Shown: positions 49,080 through 59,633, counted from the first letter of the stretch. The stretch is DNA of 64,000 nucleotides from VXNE01 sp965116625 (GCA_965116625.1 OZ220717.1:248001-312000); one strand, 5' to 3'. A program made the numbers and translations. The notes: generated by a model not told the origin, from the letters alone.

Positions 49080-50825
49080 GTGACAGTCTCCGACGAGGAA
49101 ATCCGTCAGCAACTGCACCTCGGAGAAGACAGCCGCTGGGAATTCAAGCAGGTTGAATTCAGGGGTAATACCCCAACCAGTCCCCGTAGAGAAGATCTCG
49201 CCGATGAACTCGGCGCTTTCGCTAACGCGAATGGGGGCGTACTCCTTTGCGGCGTATCCGACGATGGGCGGATCCTCGGCATGTCCCGCGAGCGGATGGA
49301 AGCGCTAGACCGCCTGTTGGTCGAGGTCAGCACAGACAACATCGAACCCGCACTGCGCATCGACGTTCGGCATCGAGAACTCGACGAAAGGACCTTTGTA
49401 CTCGTCGAGGTACCGAGGGGCGACGCTGTTCATGAGCGATCCGGTCGCGCGTTTATCCGCGTAGGCTCAACGAAGCGGCGCCTGGACGGCGACGAGCGCC
49501 TCCGACTAGCCCAGCGACGCGCACAAGCGCGCAATCTCTGGTTCGACAAGCAAGTCGTGCCACAAACAGGCTTCGAAACGCTGGACGAGCGACTGTGGGA
49601 GCCGCTCCTGAGTGTCGCCGGGGCTGAGAACCCGCGCCGGGCACTCATGAACCTCCAACTTCTCGCGCAGGATGAAGCTGGCGTGGATCGGGCAACCGTC
49701 GCCGGAACATTACTTTGCTCCCAAGCCCCACAGGAATGGCTGCCACAGGCCACTATTCTGGCAACTCACTATCGTGGTCAAGATCGCGCCTCCGGTCAGT
49801 TGGATGCCCAGGAAATCACCGGCCCGCTTCCCGCTCAGATCGCCGACGCGGTCAAATTTGTCGCTCGAAACATGCGCGTTGCCGCGCGCAAGCTACCGGA
49901 ACGAGAAAACGTCCCGCAATACAGTGTGGCTGCGATATTTGAAGCGGTGGTCAACGCAGTTGCGCATCGCGACTACTCCATGACCGCGCGCCGGATCCGC
50001 CTGTCCATGTTCAGTGATCGCCTTGAGATCGACTCGCCCGGTCAGCTGCCCAACGGCATGACCATAGAAGGCATGCAAACGACGCAAGCGACGCGCAACG
50101 AAGTTGTTGCGTCCGTGTTTGGACGGCTTCCCGTAGGAGAGCTCCCAGGATCCGATCACCGACGGTACCTGATGGAACGACGGGGGGATGGCGTCTCCAT
50201 TATCCTCCAGAAAACCCAGGAAATTGCTGGCACATCGCCGGAGTACAACGTCGTTGATGAATCCAGCCTGGTGCTGAGCATCCCCGCCGCAAAGCTCGAA
50301 CTCATTCCCGCCGACGCGACAGTTACGGTACACGCGGACGGATCACCTCTGGCTGGAGTCCAGGTGCTGGCGCTCTTCCCCAACAAGACATGGCAACGGG
50401 CCAACTCCGACCAATCTGGCGAAGCGAAACTCGATCTGTACACGACGCATCTTCCGATGACCGTCTACGCCGCAGCCCCGAAGTATGCCGCTGGGCTCGT
50501 GCGGGAGTGGAGACCGGACAAAGGAGGTCTAATGCTTGAGCTAGATCCCCTTCCCACCGGGGGAGCGACCATATTTGCCCAGTCCACTGGACAGGTTCCC
50601 GGACTACGCGGTCGGCTAAACCCTATACGCGATACTTCCGACCGGACTTATCTGTACGCGGACAATATCGCCATCGACGATGGACGACAACAGCCCGTCA
50701 CCTTCCGGGTCGGCAAGCCGATGCGCCTTACCGACGCGTACGGCGCCGAGTTGTCAGTTACCATCGTTGACATCATTGGGCGTTCCGCGCTCGTCGAGTA
50801 CGGTCCTTGCCAGCGGCGAGACTAG
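49080..50825 (+). CDS. AlbA_2/Schlafen-like ATP-binding putative regulator
   Basis: 581 residues from GTG 49080 (AAGGG 10 nt upstream); the frame is open to a TTG at 49041. The N-terminal AlbA_2 domain has SRWEFKQVEFRGN, ELGAFANANGGVLLCGVSDD and RSGRAFIRVGSTKRRL. The middle carries the HATPase_c_4-like box AIFEAVVNAVAHRDYSM. An atypical C-terminus of ~180 residues contains an Ig/CarboxypepD-like segment (ADATVTVHADGSPLAGVQVL). Such proteins are annotated as putative transcriptional regulators and are frequent in accessory DNA. No partner gene is evident. Confidence 0.8.
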   Translation: MTVSDEEIRQQLHLGEDSRWEFKQVEFRGNTPTSPRREDLADELGAFANANGGVLLCGVSDDGRILGMSRERMEALDRLLVEVSTDNIEPALRIDVRHRELDERTFVLVEVPRGDAVHERSGRAFIRVGSTKRRLDGDERLRLAQRRAQARNLWFDKQVVPQTGFETLDERLWEPLLSVAGAENPRRALMNLQLLAQDEAGVDRATVAGTLLCSQAPQEWLPQATILATHYRGQDRASGQLDAQEITGPLPAQIADAVKFVARNMRVAARKLPERENVPQYSVAAIFEAVVNAVAHRDYSMTARRIRLSMFSDRLEIDSPGQLPNGMTIEGMQTTQATRNEVVASVFGRLPVGELPGSDHRRYLMERRGDGVSIILQKTQEIAGTSPEYNVVDESSLVLSIPAAKLELIPADATVTVHADGSPLAGVQVLALFPNKTWQRANSDQSGEAKLDLYTTHLPMTVYAAAPKYAAGLVREWRPDKGGLMLELDPLPTGGATIFAQSTGQVPGLRGRLNPIRDTSDRTYLYADNIAIDDGRQQPVTFRVGKPMRLTDAYGAELSVTIVDIIGRSALVEYGPCQRRD

Positions 50826-50872
50826 TGATTGCGTTCCGGTGAACGGCCTTATCGTCTCGATGTACCCGGGCG

Positions 50873-52303
50873 CTATCGCTGCAGTTCGTAGTGCCAGGGT
50901 TCCCCCGACGTGTGCGCATAATCCCAGCGCGCCGCCATCAGGTACCTGAGCGCCGCATCGAGTCCATCATGCGTGCCCAGACGTTGCAGGGCCTCGATGG
51001 ACCATCCCCGCACATGGTGATGGCCGTGATAGAGGTTCTCCCGGAGGGCGTCAACGATCCCGGGAAGCGCCCCCGCTTTCGGACCGAAGCGAGCCGCCGC
51101 GAGCGCCGCATGGTGACGAACGAGCGCGTCATCATCCCGGAGTCCGTCAACCAGTTCTGACGGCGCCTCGGATGCCACCTGTCCGACTATGCCGACGGAC
51201 TCGATGGCGTATTGCCGCACACGCGGGTCATCGTGGTGACAGAGCTGGATGAGGACAGGCAAGGCATCGGCGGCGCGGGGGCCGATGTCGCCGAGGATAT
51301 CGGCGACCTGTACGCAGAGTTCCGGGCCGGCACCGTCGAGGAGATCGAGCAGCGGGGCAACCGCCGCCGCCCCGAGCGGCGGGAATCCGTATCCCGCGAT
51401 AAAGCGCTGGTCCTCGTCGGAACTGGTCAGTGCGTCGATCAGTGGTTTGACCGAACCGAGACTACCGAGGGTGTATGCAGCCCCCATTGCCTGGGCGACG
51501 TCCGCGCCGTGGAGCCGCTCCACGAGTTCGTTCGCGTCCAGGTCAGAAACATCTGGCGCGTTCGCCGCCGCCCCCCGGTGCCAGTCCCACATGTACCGCC
51601 AGATCGGTTCCAGGGGACCAGGCGATGTCGTCCACTCGGAGCTCTCGTGATTCCAGCTCGGCGCCACCGGGTCCAGGTTGCGCGTGTACAGGAACTTCAC
51701 CATGTGGCGGTTGACGTCCGTCGTGTTCGCCGAATAGCGCCCGTGGGCAAGGTCGAAGTGCATGATCGTGACCGTCCCCGCTTCGCCGGGAAGGGGGATC
51801 CGCTGGCTCCCCTCCAGTGCGCTTCTCGGGACATACTGGCTGCCGGGTACGATTCCCGTCGGTCCCATGTCGAGGCTCGTGTCCTGGGGCAGGTAGAACA
51901 GCATCACAAACCGTGTCGCGTGGTGTCGGCGTCCGTCCACCATGTAGTGCGCGTGACGTTCACCGTCCTTGTGCAACCGGCCGTCACCCAGGTGCCAGGC
52001 CGTCATGGGCTGCACCTTCTCCGGGTGGTTGACGTGATCGTGACGATGGAAGTGCAGGTAGTAGTCGGGCCCGAGGATGGAAATCAGGGCACCCCGCACG
52101 ACCGGCTCGTCCAGCAGCTCGCTCAGTTCGGGCACCATCGGCAAAAGGTTGTTGTGCCCGACGAGGCCGTCTTCCTCGAGCGGCTCGAGACGTTCGTACA
52201 TGGCATCGTGGTACGCCTTCGGGAGCGCCGACTGGACGGTGACGTAACCCTCGCGGATGAACCGTTGCATCGCTTCGTCGGCGAGAAGAATGGGGTCACT
52301 CAT
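50873..52303 (-). CDS. PhyH-family dioxygenase with C-terminal HEAT repeats
   Basis: 476 residues from ATG 52303; the frame extends upstream to 52465, but the alignment with the gene at 1-1259 begins at MSDPILLADEAM. PhyH iron ligands: His and Asp in GRLHKDGERH and the distal His in MHFDLAHGRYSAN, then an Arg in VNRHMVKFLYTR. From about residue 280, HEAT-like units follow: AYTLGSLGSVKPLIDALTS, GYGFPPLGAAAVAPLLDLLD, QVADILGDIGPRAADALPVL and YAIESVGIVGQVASEAP. The repeats may dock a partner protein (inference). Confidence 0.9.
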   Translation of the reverse strand: MSDPILLADEAMQRFIREGYVTVQSALPKAYHDAMYERLEPLEEDGLVGHNNLLPMVPELSELLDEPVVRGALISILGPDYYLHFHRHDHVNHPEKVQPMTAWHLGDGRLHKDGERHAHYMVDGRRHHATRFVMLFYLPQDTSLDMGPTGIVPGSQYVPRSALEGSQRIPLPGEAGTVTIMHFDLAHGRYSANTTDVNRHMVKFLYTRNLDPVAPSWNHESSEWTTSPGPLEPIWRYMWDWHRGAAANAPDVSDLDANELVERLHGADVAQAMGAAYTLGSLGSVKPLIDALTSSDEDQRFIAGYGFPPLGAAAVAPLLDLLDGAGPELCVQVADILGDIGPRAADALPVLIQLCHHDDPRVRQYAIESVGIVGQVASEAPSELVDGLRDDDALVRHHAALAAARFGPKAGALPGIVDALRENLYHGHHHVRGWSIEALQRLGTHDGLDAALRYLMAARWDYAHTSGEPWHYELQR

Positions 52304-52403
52304 TGATCGGGGCTTTCCTGGGTCGTCGTGGCTCGGTGACGAACCGCCCGCTTTCCGTCGAGACGCGGGCTGCGCCACGGAGAATAACGCATCGGGGATG
52401 CTG

Positions 52404-55400
52404 TCATGGATCGCCAATGGTGTCGTCCGACGAACTGTCGCCGCCGGAAGTGTCGGCATGATCAATGAGCAGCTTCAGACGCCATCCCTGGATCCACCGA
52501 AAGCCGTCGGCACTCTCGACCGTCACGCTCACGGTCTGGATTGCAGCGAGACCGCCCGGGTCGCGCGCGGTAACGGTAACGGTCGCTCGACCCTCGCCCG
52601 CCGGTGCGATGGTCAGCTTGCTGCTCGCCATACTGACGGTGGCGACACCGCCGTTTGACGTTGCGGCCGTGTATGTCAGGTAGTCTCCATCCGGGTCTTC
52701 GAAGAACAACCTCACGTCCACGGTTACGGGATCGTCATCGGGTGCCAGGGTCACCGGGTTTGGCGTCCCCAGCGCAATCGGCGCGCGGTTGGCCAACTCT
52801 TCCGGCGGGCGGCTGGCGGATCCTTTCGGCTCAAGTTCCCGCAGGGTCCAGGTGCCGTCCGAGTTGCGGTCCGCGACGATGCTGATCGTGATGTGGCCGG
52901 TCAGGAGGCGAACCTGGAAACTGTCTTCGGTGCTGCAACTTGAGCCAACGCAGGCGGTGCCGTCCTCGTTGATTTCGAAGGCGAACGATGTCGGCGAAAT
53001 CCGGCACCTCTCTCCGGTACGCCACGTCGTATCCTCACTACAGTGCGGAACGACGACGGCGATGCCGCTGCGCGACGCCTCGCCGCCATCGACAAGCGCC
53101 GCAACCTGATAGTCGACGCCGGGTGAGGCGTCCGTATAGGTCGATCCCTCAAGGTTTGTCGCCAACAGTTTTCCATCGCGGATTACCGCATAGCGGACGG
53201 TCGGTGCGGGGTCCCAGTGACTGGTGTCGACGTTCGTCCAGACCAGGTGGGCCTTGCCGTCCTGGATGGCTGCCGTCAGCCGCGGCGTGTCGCGAAGCTG
53301 GTAGCCGAACTCCAGCCAGGTTGCCTCGCCGTTGCCGTTGAGGTCTGCACGCAGGACCGGGTATTGCGTCGATGAGCCGAAGTGCCAGAGATCCAGGCCT
53401 TCGGCATTCCAGTTCCCGTAGATGCCGAGGTAGCCATCGGGTGCATGGAGTTCTGCGGTGGTCTTTCCGGACACGCCGGACGTGGCGGTTTCGTTGTCGT
53501 CGAGGCGGCCATTGCGGGGCGACGAATCATCGGTGGCGACTCCCACCTGCCAACCAGAAGCTCGCGTGTCCCAATAGCTCTCAATCAATTCACCGAACGA
53601 ATAACTCACGAGCCCACCGACCCTTACCGGCTTGAACTGCGTCTCTCCATCGGGCAATGCCGGCGTTGGCCGGCCCGTCGCGTAGCTGTTGGTGATCATC
53701 CCGCCATTGTGAGCGACGAGACCGCCGGTACGCCCGAACACTGCCGTGCTCCGGCCGGTGGCATAGCTGGCGCTGATATCACCATCGTTGATGCCGACCA
53801 GACCACCCGACCGGTTCGTCGACGATACGGCACCCGTGGCGAAGCTGGCGTGCACCCGACTGCGCACACCACTCACTCCGACCAAGCCACCGGCAGCGCT
53901 GGCACCCGCCGAAACCGCCACCGCGGCATAGCTGTTTCGAACGATGCCTGGATCTCCGGCCGACCAGCCGTTCAGCCCCACCAATCCGCCGACCGCGCTC
54001 CGGCTCCTCGTCGGCGGGGCCCCCACCACACGACCGGTGGCGTAGCTGGTTTCCACGACGGCAGAGTTCCTTCCGGCAAGGCTGCCGGTCTGCTGCATTC
54101 CAGTGATATCCACATTGAACAGCCCCACGTTGCGCACAACTGGACGATTGAGACGATAGACATCGATGAACCCAAACAGACCGATGTACCCCTCGTCTGG
54201 ACGGTCGATGAATAGATTGGAGATGACGTGGCCGTTTCCGTCGAAGGTGGCCTGAAACGGCTCAGAGACGAAGTACCTGCTCAATGCGAGCGGCTGACCG
54301 ATCGGGCGCCAGCCTCGACCGTCGTTCCAATACGCATCGCCCTGGTCCGGGACGCCGCTGCCGTTGGTGTCGAAGTCCAGATCGGCGACCAGCTCGTAAC
54401 CCGTACAGCCGTTCAGTGTCTCGCATCCCATGTCTCTCCCTGGGTCGGGATAGGCCCTCTCATAGGCAGCCACTTCATCAGGGTCCGGATCTGTAGTGAA
54501 GGCACCTATCTCCGTATCGACCTGGCCGTCACCATTCCGGTCGAAGCGAACCGCATCGAGTTGGCCCAGCTCCGCAATCTCGATCAGGCCGTCATCATCG
54601 GTGTCGTAGTCCCGACGGACAGCAACCTCGAAGGCCTGCGTCGCCGAGGAGTTCGATCCATCGGTGTCGGTGGCTGTAACCGTAACCGTCGCGGAGCCAA
54701 CAGCCAGCGGGTCAAGGACTACCGCCGAGCCGGAGACGCTCGCCGTCACCAACTCCTCATCGGACGAACTTGCGCCGTACGTCAAGGCGTCCCCGTCGGC
54801 GTCATGGAACCCTTCCGACGCTTCCACCCTCACCGGATCGCCTGGAATCAATATCGTCCGGTCGGCGAGGGATCCCACGGCCTCGGGCCCGGCGTTGACC
54901 ACCGTCACGTCAAACTCCTGGCTGGCGGTAAGGGCGCCGTCGCTGGCGGTCACGGTCACTGTGGCCTCGCCCACAGCGACCCCCGCGACGACCACCGCAT
55001 CGCCGGACACGTGCGCGGCCACCACCTCGGCGTCGCTGGTTTCCACCCGATAGCCCAACACATCGCCGTCGGCATCCTCGAACGCATCCCCGACCCACAC
55101 GGATCGGGTGGCGCCGGTCGAAAGCGAAACGGCATCCAGGGTTCCAACCCGGGCCGGCGCGCGGTTGTCAGCATTGAACGCCGTGACCGTCAGGGTGAAG
55201 GTCGCGGTCGCGGACAGCACCGGCGTCCCGTCGTCGGTGGCCATCACATCGATCTCGGTGGCACCCGCATCGCCGTCGGCCGGATCGCCGCTGAAGGTTC
55301 GCGACGCGGCCTCGAACGTCAGCCAGCCGGGAAGGCCCGCGGCGCTGTAGGCGACCGCATCGCCGTCCGGATCGACGGCGGGTGCAAACGTGTAGCTGAA

Positions 55401-58400
55401 TGACGCTCGCGCCCTCGCCGTCCGGTTGGCGACCGGCGGCGACGCCGGGGCCCGGTTTCGCACCGTTACGAGATTGCTGCGCGACGCCTCGCCGCCGTCG
55501 ACCACCGCCACAACCTGGTACGAAGTCGACTCTCCGCCGCTTGCCGGCGGAGTGTCCGTGTGGCTGGTGGCCGCGACGCCGGTGGCGACTACCGCGCTGC
55601 CGCGGTAGACGGCGTAGGTCACCTGGGGCGGCGGCGTCCAGTGATCGCTGGCCACCGCCGTCCACGACAGTGACGCCTGGCCGCCCGAGGTGGTTACCTT
55701 GAGTTCCGGACGGTCGCGAATCTGTATTCCGAACTCCTGCCAGGTTGCAACACCGTCACCGTCGAGGTCCGCCTTAAGTGCCGGGTACTGGGACGCGCTG
55801 CCAAAATGCCAGGCGTCAACAGGCAGAATATCGGTGCGGGTGCCCCGCCAGTCCCCGTAGATGCCCTCGTAACCCGTCGGTGCCTGCAGTTCTGCCGACG
55901 TCGTGGGACCTACGCCCGACGTCCGAACCTCGGCCGGATCCAGCATGCCATTGTCGTTCGCGTCATCCTGACCGACACCCACATCGATGCCCGAGGTCTC
56001 GATATCCCAGTAGTTGATTCGAATCGAAGGTGGCACTCCCGCCTTGCCTCCCACCAATCCCCCGGCGATTCGCGGCGCCTGGACGCGGCCCGTGGCATAA
56101 CTGGCACCCACGGCGGACCGGCCGCAGGCTTCGCCGAGCAAGCCGCCGACGCCACCGTCAGCGCAGTACAACGGATACCGGAGGCCGCCCTCCCCCGATA
56201 CGCCGCCAGTGGCGTAGCTGGCCACGATCTCGTTCCAGGTTGCGCCGACCAGTCCTCCGACACTCGTACTGCCGGATACTGCTCCAGTAGCGAATGAGGA
56301 ATGAACTTCACTCAGACTTAGCCCACCGATCAGGCCGCCGACGGAACGGCTACCCGAGACGCGAACTGCGGCATAGCAGTGCCGTATGGGAAAGTGGCTG
56401 AATCCAACCAGGCCGCCCACATCGTCTCGCCCGGAAACCCGACCTGTCACATAGCTGGTGCGGATTCCTCCATCTGGCGTGATACCAGCGTTGCTGAACC
56501 TGCCCACCAGCCCACCTACCCGGTCGTTGCCGGTGATGTCCACGTCGGTCAGACCGACATTGATAACCGGCCCGAAACGCGCAAGGCCGAACAATCCCAC
56601 ATAGTCGGTCTCGGGACGGTTGATGAATAGATTGGCGATCTGGTAGCCGTTGCCGTCGAACATTGCGAAAAAGCCATTGTCCCGCGAGCCGGACTCGTCG
56701 CTGGTGCCGACAGGCTCCCAGCCCGCGCCCCCTTCGTCACGGCTCCAGCCGCGGTCCACGGCCCCGGAGGCATAGCTCCCCGGTTCGTCGAAGTCGAGGT
56801 TCCCCGCCAACTCGTAACCCCCGCAGTCGTTCGCGCAGCCCATGTCTTCCTGGGCGTCGTCGAACGCCTCGAAGTAGATCTCCCAATCGGCGGGCTCGTC
56901 TGTCTCGCCGTCGCCGTCGAGGTCGTAGCGGAGGACGTTTAGCTGCTCCAGGGTGGCTATTTCGATCAGCCCGTCATCGTCGGTGTCGTAGTCCGTGTCA
57001 CCGTATTCCCGTTCCACCCTGACGGTGATCGTGCGGATCGCGCTCAAGCCGCCTGAATCCGTCGCCCGCACCGTCACGGTGACGATACCGGGCGCATGCG
57101 GATCAATGGTCAGGATGAAACCAGACAGGGTGACGGCCGCGACTGCCTCGAGACCCGACACCAGCAGGGTGTACGTCAGCCCATCACCATCCGGGTCGTC
57201 GAACACGGTCGACAGGTCCAGTTCGAAATCGTCGTCATGCACATTCAGCGTCGGATCCTGGATCGTCCCCGCTGTGGGAGCCCGGTATTCCTGGTCGGAC
57301 GCCACGGCTGAAACCGCAGCGGGCGCCAGCGGAATCCCCGCTCCGGAGTCGCGGTCGACACCCCGCGCCTCGATGTCGACGGCAGCCTCCGACAACCCTT
57401 CGCGCAGCGTCTCCAGGTCGACTCGGTTTCGACCGCCCGCCGCCTGCACCATCAGCGCGGCGATGGCTGCCGCGTGGGGCGCCGCCGCCGAGGTACCCGC
57501 GAACTGCTCGAAGCCGGGGGTCGAGGTGGACACGCGATCGGCGGAGGCAATATCAGGCTTGTCCAGCACTTCACCGCCGGTCGACGAGAAGTCTCCCGGC
57601 GTAATCGCCGTACCGTCCGGCTGGAAGAAGATTCGGCGCGGGCCGTCCGAACTGAACGTCTCAACCGACTCGCTGCCGTCGAAGACGCCATCGTCGCCGC
57701 CAGCGCTACCCGCGCTCACCGCCGCGACGCCGACGGCATTCTCGGCGGCCGGGTGACCGAAGGTCTGACCGGCGGTGGCGTGTGCCAGTTCCCCCCGAAA
57801 GGCATTGAGTCGAAGGTACCGGGCCTCGCCGGAGTTCCGCACGACCAATAGGCGCCTGTCGACATCCTCGTCGGATCCCGAGAAGCCCTCCAGGGGATCC
57901 TGCTCGCCGTCCTGCACGCTTGTCGACGCCTGCACGACTTCGGTGAGTGACTTGTCCAGCAGGTAAAGGTCGTAGTCGTTCGCCGAGGCACCGAGCGGGT
58001 CTGCCCACTTCAGTCGATAGTGTTCAGCGGCTTCGTCGATGGTATTGGCGTCGACGCCGTCAGCGAATTCGTGCAGATCGCCGACAGATTCCTCATCGAC
58101 CTCCAGGTCGTCCCCCGCATCGGTGAAGTCGCCCTCCCAAACGCCCGCTGTGCCGTCGTTGAGGTTGCCGCTGTTGCCGGCAGCCGAGAAGAAAAAGCAA
58201 CCCTTCTCCACCGCGGCATTGACGCCCCGCGCCACCACGTCGTCCTGAAATGCGCTTTCGGAGAGCCAGATGACATCGTCAACGATGATGTCCGCGCCGG
58301 CATCACACAGCGCTTCGATGTTCGCCGCGAACTGGGCAGGACTCCCGAAAGCGGTAGCGAAGTAAAGGTGGGCGCCCGGCGCCAGGTCGTGGACGATTTC

Positions 58401-59621
58401 CAGCATGGCGGTCCCTTCGCGGTAGTAGACCTCTCCCGCTTGCCCGTCCAGGATTACTACCGAACCCGGAATGTCACCCGAGGCCTGGCGGTCCGCGAGT
58501 GTGCCGATGCCGTCCGACAGCACGCCGATGCCGACGCCGGTGCCGTCGACGCCAAACCTGCTGCGCGCGCCTTTCGCATCGTGGGCGGCGTCGCCCTCGG
58601 ACGTATCGACCTTGTCCGTGGACCCGGAAGCGGCGTTGTCAGACAGGAAGTTCCGGCGTTCCTCTCGATTCGTGAAGGCGCGATCTGCAACCCTGATCCA
58701 TTGCACCTCGTCGAGCGCCGAAAGCACCTCCACAGTGTCAAGCGGCAACCAGGTCCGAATAGCGCGGTACTTGCCCACGCTGTTGACGACCTCGCCACCG
58801 AGTTCCCCTATCCGTGCCAGGACTGCAGGGTTGACGTCAGCCCTGATGTCCACCAGTACCCGCTTCGGGCCGGCCTCCGGATCGTCATACTCTGCCGTCT
58901 CTTGGACTGGCGCGTCGCCGACTTCGAGTTCCACCGGCAGCCTGTCGTAGGTGACGCCGGGCACGACCTCGTTGCGTTCCATCATCTCCCGCGCATGGAG
59001 GAGCCTCGAGTCGACTTTGCGCCGAACAGGACTGCGACTCGCCTTTTCCCCCATGAGCGTCTCGATCTGGCGCACGGCCGCGAACGGCAGACCGGGGGCG
59101 TCCAGCAGGGGACGGCCCGCATCCCTCGCGAAATACGTGACGTATTCACCCGCAACACCGGGAACCGGATCAATGAAGACGGAACCCTGTGGCGTCCGCA
59201 CGACCGCGTGCATTCCCCTCGCCGTCCATTCGATCCGGGCGTCCCCAACATCCAGACCCCGTCCGCGGTAGGTCTCGACGGCCTCGAGGGCGCGCTCCGG
59301 CGCGGCCTCGATCCTGAAGCGGGCAAACGAGCCATCGGGCATCGGCAGGGTCAGAACCGGCAGCGGTTCGTTGTGTCGGCGCTCGGCTGACCGCGCCAGG
59401 GTGTCGAGAAGCGTGTTGCGGTCCAAGCGCACCGCCCTGTAGGCATCAGGCGTGACGCGTGTCCCGATGACGTCGGACGACTCTTCGGGCAAGTGCCAGA
59501 CGTTGTCCGCGGATCGAACCTGCGGCGGTGAACCGTCGCCCGCGTCGGCCTGACCGGCCGCCACGTGCGCCATGGCGACGATCCAAAGCCCGAGCGTCGC
59601 GGGCACTGGCCTTCGGAACAT
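52404..59621 (-). CDS. Giant secreted S8/S53-like serine protease with GLUG and cadherin-like modules
   Basis: About 2405 residues; ATG 59621 gives a signal peptide (MFRRPVPATLGLWIVAMAHVAAGQA), while an in-frame GTG lies at 59633. After a propeptide-like region, the protease domain has Asp370 (GVGIGVLSDGIG), Glu402 where classical subtilases have His (YREGTAMLEIVHDLAPGAH), Asp448/449 (IIVDDVIW) and Ser711 (AGTSAAAPHAAA). This Glu/Asp/Ser set is sedolisin-like. The rest is a repeated module: DYDTDDDGLIEIA-LEQL, GLUG repeats (GGLVG...SYATG), FGS-x-QYP-L and an Fn3-like domain, interleaved with cadherin-like repeats. The last ~30 residues show no obvious sorting signal. Likely cell-surface or exported. 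Confidence 0.88.
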   Translation of the reverse strand: MFRRPVPATLGLWIVAMAHVAAGQADAGDGSPPQVRSADNVWHLPEESSDVIGTRVTPDAYRAVRLDRNTLLDTLARSAERRHNEPLPVLTLPMPDGSFARFRIEAAPERALEAVETYRGRGLDVGDARIEWTARGMHAVVRTPQGSVFIDPVPGVAGEYVTYFARDAGRPLLDAPGLPFAAVRQIETLMGEKASRSPVRRKVDSRLLHAREMMERNEVVPGVTYDRLPVELEVGDAPVQETAEYDDPEAGPKRVLVDIRADVNPAVLARIGELGGEVVNSVGKYRAIRTWLPLDTVEVLSALDEVQWIRVADRAFTNREERRNFLSDNAASGSTDKVDTSEGDAAHDAKGARSRFGVDGTGVGIGVLSDGIGTLADRQASGDIPGSVVILDGQAGEVYYREGTAMLEIVHDLAPGAHLYFATAFGSPAQFAANIEALCDAGADIIVDDVIWLSESAFQDDVVARGVNAAVEKGCFFFSAAGNSGNLNDGTAGVWEGDFTDAGDDLEVDEESVGDLHEFADGVDANTIDEAAEHYRLKWADPLGASANDYDLYLLDKSLTEVVQASTSVQDGEQDPLEGFSGSDEDVDRRLLVVRNSGEARYLRLNAFRGELAHATAGQTFGHPAAENAVGVAAVSAGSAGGDDGVFDGSESVETFSSDGPRRIFFQPDGTAITPGDFSSTGGEVLDKPDIASADRVSTSTPGFEQFAGTSAAAPHAAAIAALMVQAAGGRNRVDLETLREGLSEAAVDIEARGVDRDSGAGIPLAPAAVSAVASDQEYRAPTAGTIQDPTLNVHDDDFELDLSTVFDDPDGDGLTYTLLVSGLEAVAAVTLSGFILTIDPHAPGIVTVTVRATDSGGLSAIRTITVRVEREYGDTDYDTDDDGLIEIATLEQLNVLRYDLDGDGETDEPADWEIYFEAFDDAQEDMGCANDCGGYELAGNLDFDEPGSYASGAVDRGWSRDEGGAGWEPVGTSDESGSRDNGFFAMFDGNGYQIANLFINRPETDYVGLFGLARFGPVINVGLTDVDITGNDRVGGLVGRFSNAGITPDGGIRTSYVTGRVSGRDDVGGLVGFSHFPIRHCYAAVRVSGSRSVGGLIGGLSLSEVHSSFATGAVSGSTSVGGLVGATWNEIVASYATGGVSGEGGLRYPLYCADGGVGGLLGEACGRSAVGASYATGRVQAPRIAGGLVGGKAGVPPSIRINYWDIETSGIDVGVGQDDANDNGMLDPAEVRTSGVGPTTSAELQAPTGYEGIYGDWRGTRTDILPVDAWHFGSASQYPALKADLDGDGVATWQEFGIQIRDRPELKVTTSGGQASLSWTAVASDHWTPPPQVTYAVYRGSAVVATGVAATSHTDTPPASGGESTSYQVVAVVDGGEASRSNLVTVRNRAPASPPVANRTARARASFSYTFAPAVDPDGDAVAYSAAGLPGWLTFEAASRTFSGDPADGDAGATEIDVMATDDGTPVLSATATFTLTVTAFNADNRAPARVGTLDAVSLSTGATRSVWVGDAFEDADGDVLGYRVETSDAEVVAAHVSGDAVVVAGVAVGEATVTVTASDGALTASQEFDVTVVNAGPEAVGSLADRTILIPGDPVRVEASEGFHDADGDALTYGASSSDEELVTASVSGSAVVLDPLAVGSATVTVTATDTDGSNSSATQAFEVAVRRDYDTDDDGLIEIAELGQLDAVRFDRNGDGQVDTEIGAFTTDPDPDEVAAYERAYPDPGRDMGCETLNGCTGYELVADLDFDTNGSGVPDQGDAYWNDGRGWRPIGQPLALSRYFVSEPFQATFDGNGHVISNLFIDRPDEGYIGLFGFIDVYRLNRPVVRNVGLFNVDITGMQQTGSLAGRNSAVVETSYATGRVVGAPPTRSRSAVGGLVGLNGWSAGDPGIVRNSYAAVAVSAGASAAGGLVGVSGVRSRVHASFATGAVSSTNRSGGLVGINDGDISASYATGRSTAVFGRTGGLVAHNGGMITNSYATGRPTPALPDGETQFKPVRVGGLVSYSFGELIESYWDTRASGWQVGVATDDSSPRNGRLDDNETATSGVSGKTTAELHAPDGYLGIYGNWNAEGLDLWHFGSSTQYPVLRADLNGNGEATWLEFGYQLRDTPRLTAAIQDGKAHLVWTNVDTSHWDPAPTVRYAVIRDGKLLATNLEGSTYTDASPGVDYQVAALVDGGEASRSGIAVVVPHCSEDTTWRTGERCRISPTSFAFEINEDGTACVGSSCSTEDSFQVRLLTGHITISIVADRNSDGTWTLRELEPKGSASRPPEELANRAPIALGTPNPVTLAPDDDPVTVDVRLFFEDPDGDYLTYTAATSNGGVATVSMASSKLTIAPAGEGRATVTVTARDPGGLAAIQTVSVTVESADGFRWIQGWRLKLLIDHADTSGGDSSSDDTIGDP
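52740..57010 (-). repeat. Two long internal modules of the giant protease
   Basis: Within the protease gene, the unit that starts with (D)YDTDDDGLIEIA and ends with an Fn3-like VVDGGEASRS or LVDGGEASRS segment occurs twice. The first begins near 57000 and the second near 54610 (minus strand). Each carries five or more GLUG repeats and a W-FGS-QYP-L-ADL sequence. Linker cadherin-like repeats lie between them. Confidence 0.75.
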
Positions 59622-59633
59622 GTCTTCAATCAC

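Noticed and set aside
58020..59390. Long plus-strand open frame (456 codons), and similar frames at 61567-62916 and 51212-52306
   Set aside because: These mirror minus-strand genes with clear catalytic motifs and arise from high GC and codon bias.
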